Assembly: GCA_021791615.1 (NCBI GenBank)
Contig: JAJYWG010000133.1
Coordinates: 1 to 8,072, forward strand
DNA length: 8,072 nucleotides
Reading direction: 5' to 3'
From: Actinomycetes bacterium
GTDB taxonomy: Bacteria > Actinomycetota > Acidimicrobiia > Acidimicrobiales > RAAP-2
Within the stretch, counting starts at the first letter, position 1; the number at the start of each line of letters is the position of its first letter. The position numbers and the translations under genes were made by a program. Shown here in pieces: positions 1-6,027 of the stretch. The notes under the pieces were generated by a model that saw only the letters and a list, made by a program, of their open reading frames with translations, did no database searches and had not been told where the DNA came from.

Positions 1-342
1 TCGGCGACCTCGCCGTTCCTCCTGGCCGGCCTCGTCGTGTGTGCCCGCTGCGGGAAGCACTTCGTCGGGACCTCGGCTGTCGGCAACCGCTACCGGTACC
101 GCTACTACACCTGCTTCACCCGCCAGCGCTACGGCACCAAGTACTGCGCCGCCGACCGCCTTCCTGCAGAGGAACTGGACGCGGCCGTTCTCGACGCCCT
201 CCTTCGCACCTACGAGCGCACCGACCTGTTCGACAAGGCCGTCGCCGCTGCCAAGCGCCGGGCACGTTCGGAGCGTGCCAACCACGAGCAGGAGCTGGCC
301 GTCGTCGACGCCGGGATCGAAAAGGCCGAAGACGCCATCGAG
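1..342 (+). repeat. Diverged direct repeat, left copy (partner 7281-7622)
   Basis: Bases 1-342 align without gaps to 7281-7622 in the same orientation. By hand I count about 46 differences, or about 86-87% identity, many of them at third codon positions. Both copies were therefore under protein-level selection after they separated; this is not a recent duplication. The repeat starts beyond the left edge of the window. Its right end coincides with the point where the left recombinase copy is broken. Confidence 0.9.
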
Positions 343-405
343 GGACCGCCGATCAGCCTGGCTGCCCGGCACACGAAGGTTCGCCGTGAGGGGTACGCCA
401 GGTGA
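1..405 (+). pseudogene. 3' fragment of a large serine recombinase, truncated by a junction at 342/343
   Basis: The frame is open from the first base of the window and stops with TGA at 403-405, so the catalytic part lies outside the window or is gone. What is seen is the recombinase zinc-ribbon region: CARCGKHF, then YYTC and KYC, giving four cysteines in the same spacing as the intact recombinase at 6477. The start of the coiled-coil region follows (AERTD-like helix, RRARSERANHEQE). Residue by residue it parallels residues 269-382 of the intact copy. At base 343 the similarity stops abruptly, in the middle of the coiled coil. About 20 unrelated codons follow before the stop, so roughly 100 C-terminal residues are missing. 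The fragment probably cannot work as an integrase. It most likely marks an older, related element to the left. An active upstream gene using a new C-terminus is possible but less likely. Confidence 0.85.
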
Positions 406-420
406 GGCCGTTCTGCCGGA

Positions 421-468
421 TCGCCAGTACGGTCGCCATCGCCCCTGCCATTCGGGTCGCCAGTCCTG
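421..468 (+). repeat. Four imperfect 12-bp tandem repeats
   Basis: Units start at 421, 433, 445 and 457: TCGCCAGTACGG, TCGCCATCGCCC, CTGCCATTCGGG and TCGCCAGTCCTG. The first six bases (T-C-G-C-C-A) are the conserved part, and a further CGCCAGT lies at 520-526. Read on the minus strand, the block encodes four related tetrapeptides (LATR, MAGA, MATV, LAIR), so it could be a scrap of a repetitive coding sequence. Short iterated sites next to a replication-type gene could also be protein-binding iterons. Both readings are inference. Confidence 0.5.
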
Positions 469-530
469 AACGGAGCACCCTCCCTGGCGCGAACGACCAG
501 AGTGGGGCTACTCCACCCCCGCCAGTCGCG

Positions 531-550
531 AACCCCGACTGCTTGGGGTT
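531..550 (+). promoter_or_regulatory. Stem-loop holding the only G-rich ribosome site before the gene at 557
   Basis: AACCCC (531-536) pairs perfectly with GGGGTT (545-550) around an 8-base loop. The GGGG at 545-548 is the only Shine-Dalgarno-like run before the ATG at 557 (8-base spacing), and it sits in the 3' arm. The hairpin could limit translation of the downstream gene. It could also be a weak terminator remnant, although no T-run follows. Confidence 0.35.
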
Positions 551-556
551 GTTCTC

Positions 557-1099
557 ATGAAGGGTTCTCTCCGGCCGAGGGCCGACGACCGGCTCGCGAT
601 GGCGGTAGCGCACCGGTTGACCGAACGGGACAGGTCCATCTGGTGGTCCGAGCGCCACTGCGCCGGCCAGTTCGATCGGATCGCCCTGCCCGATGGGCTC
701 GGGGAATGGGAGGAGTCCGGCAACCGGATCGTCTTCCGCCTGGAGTACGACCGATCGACCGAGGCCCTCGACCGCCTGGAGAAGAAGCTCAAGAGCTACG
801 AGGACCTGCAGGCGGCCTCGGGGCTCGCCTACTGGATCTGCTTCTGCTTCCGCGACCCGCGCCGGGAGGCCGGCGCACGGCGCGTCCTGGCACAAGCCAC
901 GGTCCCGGTGGCGTCGGCCGCCCTGGCGCCGACCCAGCGGCCACACGAGGCCATCTGGGCGCCGCTCGGCCCCGAGGGGGTGCGGCGGCTACGCCTTGCC
1001 GAGCTGGCCACCGTGCCCATTCCGGCCGAGTCCGAGGAACGGATCGCAGAAGCCCAGGGGTACCGACGCCGGGCGGCCGAGCAGTGGCGACGCGCGTAG
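557..1099 (+). CDS. Replic_Relax-like protein, apparently N-terminally truncated
   Basis: This is a 180-residue protein resembling the C-terminal half of the Replic_Relax (replication-relaxation) family found on actinobacterial and firmicute plasmids and integrative elements. Visible hallmarks are WWSERHC (29-35), PDG (45-47), the block FRLEYDRSTEALDRLEKKL (60-78) and Y81, followed by a hydrophobic YWICFCF strand (92-98). The family members I know are usually 250-350 residues, with an N-terminal winged-helix domain that is absent here. The acidic PDG...EYD pattern recalls PD-(D/E)XK nuclease folds; that link is inference. The ATG start has only a weak GGGG site, which lies in a hairpin. The frame is open back to 470, so a longer translated fragment is possible. 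It is convergent with the GntR gene. It is probably the decayed remnant of a replication or transfer module of the mobile element. Confidence 0.6.
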   Translation: MKGSLRPRADDRLAMAVAHRLTERDRSIWWSERHCAGQFDRIALPDGLGEWEESGNRIVFRLEYDRSTEALDRLEKKLKSYEDLQAASGLAYWICFCFRDPRREAGARRVLAQATVPVASAALAPTQRPHEAIWAPLGPEGVRRLRLAELATVPIPAESEERIAEAQGYRRRAAEQWRRA

Positions 1100-1116
1100 C
1101 GGACTATCGGTCCGCT
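1098..1116. terminator. Stem-loop between convergent genes, candidate terminator
   Basis: AGCGGAC (1098-1104) pairs perfectly with GTCCGCT (1110-1116) around a 5-base loop. The hairpin begins inside the TAG stop of the plus-strand gene and lies 40 bases past the stop of the minus-strand GntR gene. No T-run follows on either strand, which is common for GC-rich actinobacterial terminators. A second inverted repeat, CGGCAGTGCCG (1131-1141), lies in the same gap, but its centre is too short to form a hairpin on its own. Confidence 0.45.
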
Positions 1117-1155
1117 GGGGCGAGGACGACCGGCAGTGCCGAACCACGCCGGCGA

Positions 1156-1908
1156 TCAGGCCAGACGACTGGGTTCGGAGTGCGCGCCGGCTGGCCACTG
1201 GGCGATCAGCGAGTACCGGTCGCCCCGGATGAGGCTCCGGCGCCACTCCATGGGGATCTGTCCGACGACGGCGAGCCGTTCGATCGAGAAGGCCGCCGTC
1301 TTGGGGGGCAGACGCAATAGCTTGCGCTCGGTCGGCTCCGGTATGACGGGCCGGATGCGCTCCCAGCCACCGGTGATGCGCACGGCGCAATGGCTGGCGA
1401 GGACGTCGTAGAGACCCCCGGAGGAGAGATCGGCGCCGAGCAGCGCCCCGGTTTGATGAGGCGGCAACCAGGACCGGTCCCAGGCGATGGGCTCGGCGCC
1501 AGCGAAGCGGAGCCGCTCGATGAACACCACCTCGGCACCGGCGTCCAGGCCAAGCTGTCCGGCGACCTCGGCGATGGCGGGGCGGCGCTCGGCGGCGAGG
1601 ACCTCGCTTCGCTCCTCGATGCCACCGGCCCGGACGGTCGAGGCCAGGCTGTAGAGGGAGTGGAGGGGCTGTTCAAGGATTGGTTGGGCAACTGAGCTGC
1701 CGCGTCCTCGTTGGCGGACGACCAGGCCCTCTGCGGTGAGGTGGCGGACGGCTTCTCGCACCGTCTGGCGACTGACGTCATAGTCCCTGGTCAGCTCCTC
1801 GTCGGTCGGGAAGCGGTCCTCGAACTCGCCGTGCACGAGGCGCTGGCGGAGATCGTCGGCGATCTGGGCCCAAAGAGGCAACGGGCTCGACCGGTCGAGC
1901 GTGCCCAC
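1156..1908 (-). CDS. GntR-family transcriptional regulator, HutC subfamily (UTRA domain)
   Basis: This 250-residue protein has the usual length for a HutC-type GntR repressor. The N-terminal winged helix spans about residues 8-75: PLWAQIADDLRQRL, then FPTDEELTRDYDVSRQTV, then the wing GLVVRQRGRGSSV. The UTRA effector-binding domain covers about 95-240, with VVFIERLRFAGAEPIAWDRS, GGLYDVL and the final FSIERLAVV...MEWRRSLIRGDRY strands. Family members sense small metabolites (sugar phosphates, amino acids, phosphonates or sulfonates), and ligand binding usually releases DNA. The start is GTG at 1908, 4 bases after the DUF1634 stop, with no clear ribosome site, so translation is probably coupled. 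As the last gene of the TauE/DUF1634 operon it probably controls that operon, through sites near 3274-3306. The ligand cannot be read from sequence; a sulfur compound is a guess from the neighbours. Confidence 0.88.
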   Translation of the reverse strand: MGTLDRSSPLPLWAQIADDLRQRLVHGEFEDRFPTDEELTRDYDVSRQTVREAVRHLTAEGLVVRQRGRGSSVAQPILEQPLHSLYSLASTVRAGGIEERSEVLAAERRPAIAEVAGQLGLDAGAEVVFIERLRFAGAEPIAWDRSWLPPHQTGALLGADLSSGGLYDVLASHCAVRITGGWERIRPVIPEPTERKLLRLPPKTAAFSIERLAVVGQIPMEWRRSLIRGDRYSLIAQWPAGAHSEPSRLA

Positions 1909-1912
1909 GGCG

Positions 1913-2431
1913 TCAGACCCCGGCCAGGAAGAACGAGCCGACGAGCACGATCAGCACGTAGAGGGTGACGATCGCCATCGGCGGGTCCTTCTCGTAGAGG
2001 AAGGACACCACGCCGACCGCCACCCGCAAGATCGGGGTGAGGATCAAGATCAAGACCCCGAGGACGACGATCCCGCGCCCGTCCCCTTGGGCGATGGAGT
2101 GCCCGAGCGAGGCGAACGAGTGCGGGAACGGCGTCGACTTCGACGTGAGCTCCTTGTAGGAGAAGTGCCCCCGGATCGGCAGGTAGGCGCCGTGGTGGGC
2201 GAACATGAGCCCGAGCCCGGCGGCGATGACGGCCACGCTCACGACGACGCCGATCCGCAGCACGAGGCTGATCGCCAGCTCGACCCTGCGGACCTTCTCT
2301 GCCATGACGGCAGCCTCTTCGGGGCTGAGCTGGCGGCGGCGGCCCGAACCGCCCAGACCCTCCGTGGCTGGCGCAGGCGCTTGGGAGGCAGGTGGCTGCG
2401 GACTGCCGGCGGGAGGGCTCGCATCGGTCAC
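1913..2431 (-). CDS. DUF1634 family membrane protein
   Basis: This 172-residue protein of unknown biochemical role matches the DUF1634 family, whose genes are often found beside TauE/SafE permeases. A proline- and alanine-rich, probably disordered cytoplasmic tail (about 1-30) and a charged helix (about 34-50) come first. Three hydrophobic segments follow, at about 51-78, 119-145 and 152-172. The family-like YEKDPPMAIVTLYVLIVL (146-163) opens the last helix. I chose the GTG at 2431 because it overlaps the TauE stop as GTGA, a classic coupled start. The reading frame continues far upstream without a stop, but that part only shadows TauE. It may be an accessory subunit or stabiliser of the TauE permease; this is inferred from context alone. 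Confidence 0.82.
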   Translation of the reverse strand: MTDASPPAGSPQPPASQAPAPATEGLGGSGRRRQLSPEEAAVMAEKVRRVELAISLVLRIGVVVSVAVIAAGLGLMFAHHGAYLPIRGHFSYKELTSKSTPFPHSFASLGHSIAQGDGRGIVVLGVLILILTPILRVAVGVVSFLYEKDPPMAIVTLYVLIVLVGSFFLAGV

Positions 2432-3267
2432 GGGAAGATCCCCTTCTGGAGCATCTCCAAGGAGATGACGACGAGGACGACGACGAACACGAGCCGGACC
2501 GTCTTGCTCGTGACCCGGCCGAGGACCCGGGCGCCGAAGGTCGCCCCGAGCAGCACGCCGGCGGCGACAGGGGCGGCGATGATGGGGTCGATCTGGCCCC
2601 GGATGAAGTAGACGCCGGCGCTCGCCGCTGCGGTGACCCCGATCATGAAGTTGCTGGTGGCCGAGGACACCTTCATGGGCAGGTGCATGGCGCTGTCCAT
2701 GGCCGGGACCTTGAGGGCCCCCGAGCCGATGCCGAGCAACGCGCTCACGAGCCCGGCGGCGTACATGAGCGCGAGGCCGGGCTTGGTGCCGACCACCTTG
2801 TAGGCGATCTCCCGCTCTTCGGCCGGGTCGTAGTAGGAGCCGTGGAGGTTGAAGTAGTTGGCGATCCGGTCGTTGGACACGGTGAGCGGCGCGTCGGCGT
2901 GCCGGCGTCGGAACGTGGCGAAGGAGGAGTAGCCGAGGACGAGCCCGAAGAACACGAACAGGAACCGCGTGGGGAGCAGGGTCGTGAGGTAGGCGCCGCT
3001 CACCGCCCCCGTCGTCGTGGCGATCTCGAGGAACATGCCCGCCCGCAAATTGGTCATCCGCTCGCGCACGTAGGCGGCGGCCGCCCCGCTCGAGGTGGCG
3101 ATCACCGAGACGATGCTCGCCCCGATGGCCAGACGGATGTCCACGTGGTAGAGGAGCGTGAGCACCGGCACGATGACCACGCCGCCGCCGAGGCCGATCA
3201 GCGATCCGAGGACCCCCGCCGCCACCGAGATGAGGGCCAGGGAGACCACGAAATCGAGCGGCGTCAC
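2428..3267 (-). CDS. TauE/SafE family anion permease (sulfite/sulfonate exporter type)
   Basis: This 279-residue integral membrane protein belongs to the TauE/SafE (formerly DUF81) family, whose characterised members move sulfite, sulfoacetate or related organic anions across the inner membrane. It shows the internal duplication of the family. The N-terminal half carries GSLIGLGGGVVIVPVLTLL (21-39) and the C-terminal half carries LLGIGSGALKVPAM (177-190); about eight hydrophobic segments are visible. A hydrophilic loop at about 119-160, with YFNLHGSYYDPAEEREI (138-154), separates the halves. I chose the GTG at 3267 over a start at 3351 for two reasons. A -10 box lies 6 bases in front of it, and the extra 28 residues would be polar and unlike the family. 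Substrate is not determinable. It is the first gene of an operon with DUF1634 (4-base overlap) and GntR. Confidence 0.87.
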   Translation of the reverse strand: MTPLDFVVSLALISVAAGVLGSLIGLGGGVVIVPVLTLLYHVDIRLAIGASIVSVIATSSGAAAAYVRERMTNLRAGMFLEIATTTGAVSGAYLTTLLPTRFLFVFFGLVLGYSSFATFRRRHADAPLTVSNDRIANYFNLHGSYYDPAEEREIAYKVVGTKPGLALMYAAGLVSALLGIGSGALKVPAMDSAMHLPMKVSSATSNFMIGVTAAASAGVYFIRGQIDPIIAAPVAAGVLLGATFGARVLGRVTSKTVRLVFVVVLVVISLEMLQKGIFP

Positions 3268-3273
3268 GAGACG

Positions 3274-3302
3274 ATTGTACGTTCTTACCGATGTACATGC
3301 AA
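3274..3302 (-). promoter_or_regulatory. Leaderless-type promoter of the TauE-DUF1634-GntR operon
   Basis: On the minus strand there is TTGCAT (3302-3297) as a weak -35, a 17-base spacer, and TACAAT (3279-3274) as a strong -10 (5 of 6 consensus positions). Six bases, CGTCTC, then separate the -10 from the GTG at 3267. Transcription would begin at or next to the start codon, and no Shine-Dalgarno sequence is present. This is the known arrangement of leaderless mRNAs in actinobacteria, and it independently supports the chosen start. Confidence 0.7.
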
Positions 3303-3306
3303 TTGC
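3276..3306. promoter_or_regulatory. Candidate operator: palindromes and TGTAC repeats in the promoter
   Basis: ATGTACAT (3291-3298) and GCAATTGC (3299-3306) are adjacent perfect 8-bp palindromes overlapping the -35 box. TGTAC occurs at 3276-3280 and again at 3292-3296, 16 bases apart, so the two copies bracket the spacer on about the same face of the helix. A protein bound here would block RNA polymerase. The operon's own GntR regulator is the natural candidate, but the sites do not match a HutC-subfamily operator I can name. Confidence 0.4.
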
Positions 3307-3407
3307 GCCACGGTCTACGTCCCCGGCAGGAAGCGGACCAGCCGGCCACAAGGACCGCGGCCGCCCCGAGTGTCGGATGCGTGGCGTCCCAGCTGGTCAG
3401 GCTCGAC

Positions 3408-5522
3408 TCACTTGGGATCCAGATAGGGCTGGTCGAGATCCCCTGGGGGGGCATCGGGGAAGACGATGAGCGCAACGGGAAGGGGAGAGCCCAGAAGCTC
3501 TTCGACGGTGTAACCGAGAAAGGGCGCGTCGCCGACTCGCCGGAGCCGGGCCCCGACGACCAGCAGGTCGATGCCGTGCTCCTGCGCATAGTCAAGCAGC
3601 CCGCGGCTCACTGACAGCGCTCGCTCTCGGGCGATCCGGGGACGCAACCCCGCTTTGCGAGCGCGCTCGGACGCCTTGTCGAGGACACCGCCCGGCGCGT
3701 CCGCTGCGCTCAGCGCCCGACCTTGGGGCAACGACAACGCCACCGCGTCGTCGGGCGTGACATGGACGATGTGCAGGCGCGCGCCGTGGCGATGAGCGAG
3801 GCTCGACGCGAGCTCCTCACCAGCGATTCCAGCAGTGGTTCCGGTGGTCGCGACGGCGATGTGGCGGGGTAGCTCCATGCGCTGGCCACGCTCGGGAGCT
3901 GGGCGGATGATGACGCTCGGCAGCGGGCTGCCGTTGAGCAAGTCGGCGACCACCGGCGGCAGGCCGTGCGCAGTCGGCGAGATGCCAATCCCGAGCACGC
4001 CGTAGCCGAGGCGCGCCTCGTCGAGCGCCGCCACGAGAGGCTGGGTCGACGAGGCAGCGCGCCAGCGGACGGGGCGCGCCACATCGGTAAGCTCGCTCTC
4101 GCGTCCGGGATCAGACGAGAGCACCGTGAGCTCGGCCGCATCCGGCCAGGCGCGGTCGAAGAGCGTCGCGGCAAGCCTCGGGTCGGTACCTGGCAGCTCG
4201 GGAACGAGCAGTCGCTGCTCACGCACCAGCAGATGGCTCTCGATACGCTCTTCGTGGGCCAAGCGACGCCGCTCTTCTTCGCTGCCTTCCCAGTCCCCGA
4301 CCAGCCGGCGCAGCAGCGGCGCGACGAGGACGGACGAAACGATCGACACGAGCAGCACGGCCGTGTACGCAAACTCCGAAAGAAGGCCCATTCGCAGGCC
4401 GGCCGTCGCGATGATCACCTGCAGCGCGCCGCGTCCGTTCAGGAGGATCATGAGCGCCCTGTTCTCCCCCTGGTGCAGCCGCAACCAGCGCCCAGCGATC
4501 CCCGTTCCCAGCGCCTTGCTCAGCACGGCAACGCCGAAGAGCCCCACGACCACCACCAACCGTTGCCAGGAGGAAACGACTTTCAGGTCGATGAGCAGGC
4601 CGGCGCTTGCGAAGTACAAGGGTGCGAACACGGCGTCTGAGAAGGACCGCAACCGGGCGAGCGCATCTCCATGTTGGAATCGCGAGCGCCCGAGGAGGAC
4701 GCCGGCAAAGAAGGCACCGAGCGCGGCTTCCACGCCAATCGCCTGCATCGCCGCCGCTGCGCCGAAGGCCACGGCGAAAGCCACGGCAACCGAGCCCGTC
4801 GCGTTCGGGCCCCCGTGGCGGATCTTCTCCAACAAGTAGTCGACGAATCGCTGGCCGAACAGGACGGTCAGGGCGACTAGCGCCACCAGCCCTGCGATCG
4901 CCCGGACGACGGGAGCCGTGCCGCCGGTGGTCACCGTGGCGCTCACTACAGCCAGGAGGACGAGACCGTACACGTCATTCGCCGCCGCGGTCGCCAATGC
5001 CAGTTGGCCGACATCGCGGCGAGAGATCCTCAGTTCGTCGACAAGGCGGGCAATGATCGGAAGCGAAGAGACGCCCAGCGCACCACCGACAAGGACCGCA
5101 CCGCTGAGGCGGTGACCGATGACAAGTGACGTGCTGAGGGCGTAGGCGGTGGCCGAGCCGGCGACGAGTGGCAGCACGATGCTGCTGGTGGTAACGCCGA
5201 GGGCCCGGCGGCCGAGGCGGCGGATCAGTGGCACGTCGGTCTCCGCGCCGAGCGTGATGAGGACCATCAGCAGAGAGAACTCAATGACCGCCCCAAGGAG
5301 GTTCGACTTGCCGTGGCTGGGGAGGAGGAACGATGCAAGCTGGGGCCAGGCCGCCCCCAAGCCAGAGGGTCCGAGCACGAGGCCGGCGAGGAGATAGCCC
5401 ACGACCGCGGGTTGCCGAACGCGCCGGGCGATCCAACCGAGCAGGTGGGCAACCGTGAAGAGCAGCGCCAGCGAGCCGACCAGCTGGAGCGTCTCGGTGT
5501 TGGAGAGCGCGAGGTGTCCCAC
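3408..5522 (-). CDS. KefB-like (CPA2) cation/proton antiporter with two C-terminal Usp-like domains
   Basis: This 704-residue protein exchanges monovalent cations (Na+ or K+) for protons across the membrane. Residues about 10-405 form the Na+/H+ exchanger domain with many hydrophobic segments: PAVVGYLLAGLVLGPSGLG (38-56), ATAAANDVYGLVLLA (177-191), AALGAFFAGVLLGRS (266-280) and NGRGALQVIIATAGL (362-376). The core pair is N182-D183. ND is generally linked to electroneutral exchange, whereas DD is linked to electrogenic exchange. The cytoplasmic tail holds two Usp-like domains, about 430-542 and 553-690. They end in similar strands (NGSPLPSVIIRP and LGSPLPVALIVFP). The usual ATP-binding GxxG-x9-GS pattern is not intact in the second. 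The start is GTG at 5522, with AAGG 7 bases before it. It lies 140 bases upstream of the TauE operon on the same strand, but a separate promoter intervenes. Ion specificity is unknown. Confidence 0.88.
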   Translation of the reverse strand: MGHLALSNTETLQLVGSLALLFTVAHLLGWIARRVRQPAVVGYLLAGLVLGPSGLGAAWPQLASFLLPSHGKSNLLGAVIEFSLLMVLITLGAETDVPLIRRLGRRALGVTTSSIVLPLVAGSATAYALSTSLVIGHRLSGAVLVGGALGVSSLPIIARLVDELRISRRDVGQLALATAAANDVYGLVLLAVVSATVTTGGTAPVVRAIAGLVALVALTVLFGQRFVDYLLEKIRHGGPNATGSVAVAFAVAFGAAAAMQAIGVEAALGAFFAGVLLGRSRFQHGDALARLRSFSDAVFAPLYFASAGLLIDLKVVSSWQRLVVVVGLFGVAVLSKALGTGIAGRWLRLHQGENRALMILLNGRGALQVIIATAGLRMGLLSEFAYTAVLLVSIVSSVLVAPLLRRLVGDWEGSEEERRRLAHEERIESHLLVREQRLLVPELPGTDPRLAATLFDRAWPDAAELTVLSSDPGRESELTDVARPVRWRAASSTQPLVAALDEARLGYGVLGIGISPTAHGLPPVVADLLNGSPLPSVIIRPAPERGQRMELPRHIAVATTGTTAGIAGEELASSLAHRHGARLHIVHVTPDDAVALSLPQGRALSAADAPGGVLDKASERARKAGLRPRIARERALSVSRGLLDYAQEHGIDLLVVGARLRRVGDAPFLGYTVEELLGSPLPVALIVFPDAPPGDLDQPYLDPK

Positions 5523-5528
5523 AATCGG

Positions 5529-5534
5529 ACCTTA
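5529..5534 (-). promoter_or_regulatory. Possible -10 box 6 bases before the antiporter start
   Basis: On the minus strand TAAGGT is followed by CCGATT and then the GTG at 5522. This TANNNT-6 bases-GTG geometry is the same as at the TauE gene and would give a leaderless transcript. The AAGG inside it could equally serve as a weak ribosome site on a longer transcript. I see no good -35 at 17 or 18 bases. Confidence 0.35.
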
Positions 5535-5644
5535 ACCAGCAGGGAACGGGCCGTAGGTCGCCGTCGACGGGTCCACTGCCTTGTTGCTGTCGGCCAGACG
5601 AAGCCACCATGGGATCCTTCTCTTCGGACCACAGCAGTCGCCGT

Positions 5645-6022
5645 TCACGACACCCACGGCTCCGCCACCGTCCGGATGACGGCCGCAACGCGCAGCGGGT
5701 TCAGGCGGGCCACCGCGGTGAAGAGTTGTTCGAACGCGGCGGCGTAGTCCGCTTCGTCGTCGCCGACGGTGCCTCGGGCCTCCTCTTGGGCACGAGCCAG
5801 GTCCTCCAGCCTCGCTGCCAAGTCCATGAGCTCGCCGTCGTTCCGCGGTGGGGCCTCCCGCGCGGCGGGGAGGCGGCGTGCGGCTGCCTTCGCCATGAGC
5901 CTCGCCTCGTAGGCGCGCTGGCGACACGACGGCCGGCAGTAGCGCGCCCGAGGCCCCCGGCTACCCCGCGGCGGGAGGGGACGGCCGCACCACTCGCAGG
6001 TGAGGGCCAACGAATCCGTCAC
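5645..6022 (-). CDS. Small four-cysteine zinc-ribbon protein of unknown function
   Basis: This 125-residue protein carries an N-terminal Cys4 zinc-ribbon: C9 and C12 in CEWCGRPL, then C29 and C33 in RYCRPSCRQRAYEAR. The basic helix after the second pair (RQRAYEARLMAKAAARR) suggests nucleic-acid contact. Residues about 63-85 are acidic and predicted helical, and the C-terminal 35 residues (AFEQLFTAVARLNPLRVAAVI) form another amphipathic helix pair. Proteins with this CxxC...YCRPSCRQRAYEAR start are common as unnamed small proteins in actinobacteria; I know of no assigned function. The start is GTG at 6022, which lies inside a perfect 10-bp palindrome. The gene reads away from the recombinase, and its stop lies 122 bases upstream of the antiporter start. 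A DNA-binding or element-control role is inference. Confidence 0.72.
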   Translation of the reverse strand: MTDSLALTCEWCGRPLPPRGSRGPRARYCRPSCRQRAYEARLMAKAAARRLPAAREAPPRNDGELMDLAARLEDLARAQEEARGTVGDDEADYAAAFEQLFTAVARLNPLRVAAVIRTVAEPWVS

Positions 6023-6027
6023 GTGAC
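6018..6027. promoter_or_regulatory. Perfect 10-bp palindrome GTCACGTGAC over the zinc-ribbon start codon
   Basis: GTCACGTGAC reads the same on both strands and includes the GTG start of the minus-strand gene. A protein bound here could block both transcription and translation start of that gene. On the minus strand CAGTAT ends 5 bases before the GTG and could be its -10 box. A chance palindrome is possible. Confidence 0.35.

Larger units (their letters stand above)
343..556. other. Gene-poor junction region between recombinase fragment and Replic_Relax-like gene
   Basis: I find no convincing protein here. The stretch begins at the recombinase breakpoint. It contains a period-12 repeat block at 421-468 and a stem-loop at 531-550. 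Frame 2 is open from 470 into the gene at 557. Its product there, including GYSTPASREPRLLG, is unlike anything I recognise. The region reads as a join between unrelated pieces, as expected at the edge of a decayed mobile element. Confidence 0.55.

Noticed and set aside
421..468. CRISPR array
   Set aside because: Units are 12 bp and directly abutting, with no spacers; no cas genes are in the window.
540..580. Possible insertion-sequence end around the TTCTCATGAAGGGTTCTC stretch
   Set aside because: It loosely recalls ISL3-type ends, but I find no matching inverted partner, target duplication or transposase.
353..946. 197-residue minus-strand open frame across the junction region
   Set aside because: It is mostly antisense of the Replic_Relax-like gene and no motif is seen. 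Its tetrapeptide repeat is noted only as a reading of the 12-bp repeat.
502..1320. 272-residue plus-strand open frame over the Replic_Relax-like gene and into GntR
   Set aside because: It overlaps two recognisable genes in other frames, is dominated by R, P and G, and shows no family motif.
2392..3426. 344-residue plus-strand open frame opposite TauE
   Set aside because: It is charged and low in complexity, typical of the antisense of GC-rich membrane-protein codons, while TauE on the other strand has clear family motifs.
1913..3595. 560-residue open frame on the minus strand
   Set aside because: Only the part from 2431 to 1913 (DUF1634) is protein-like. The upstream part is an arginine- and histidine-rich shadow of the TauE gene in another frame.
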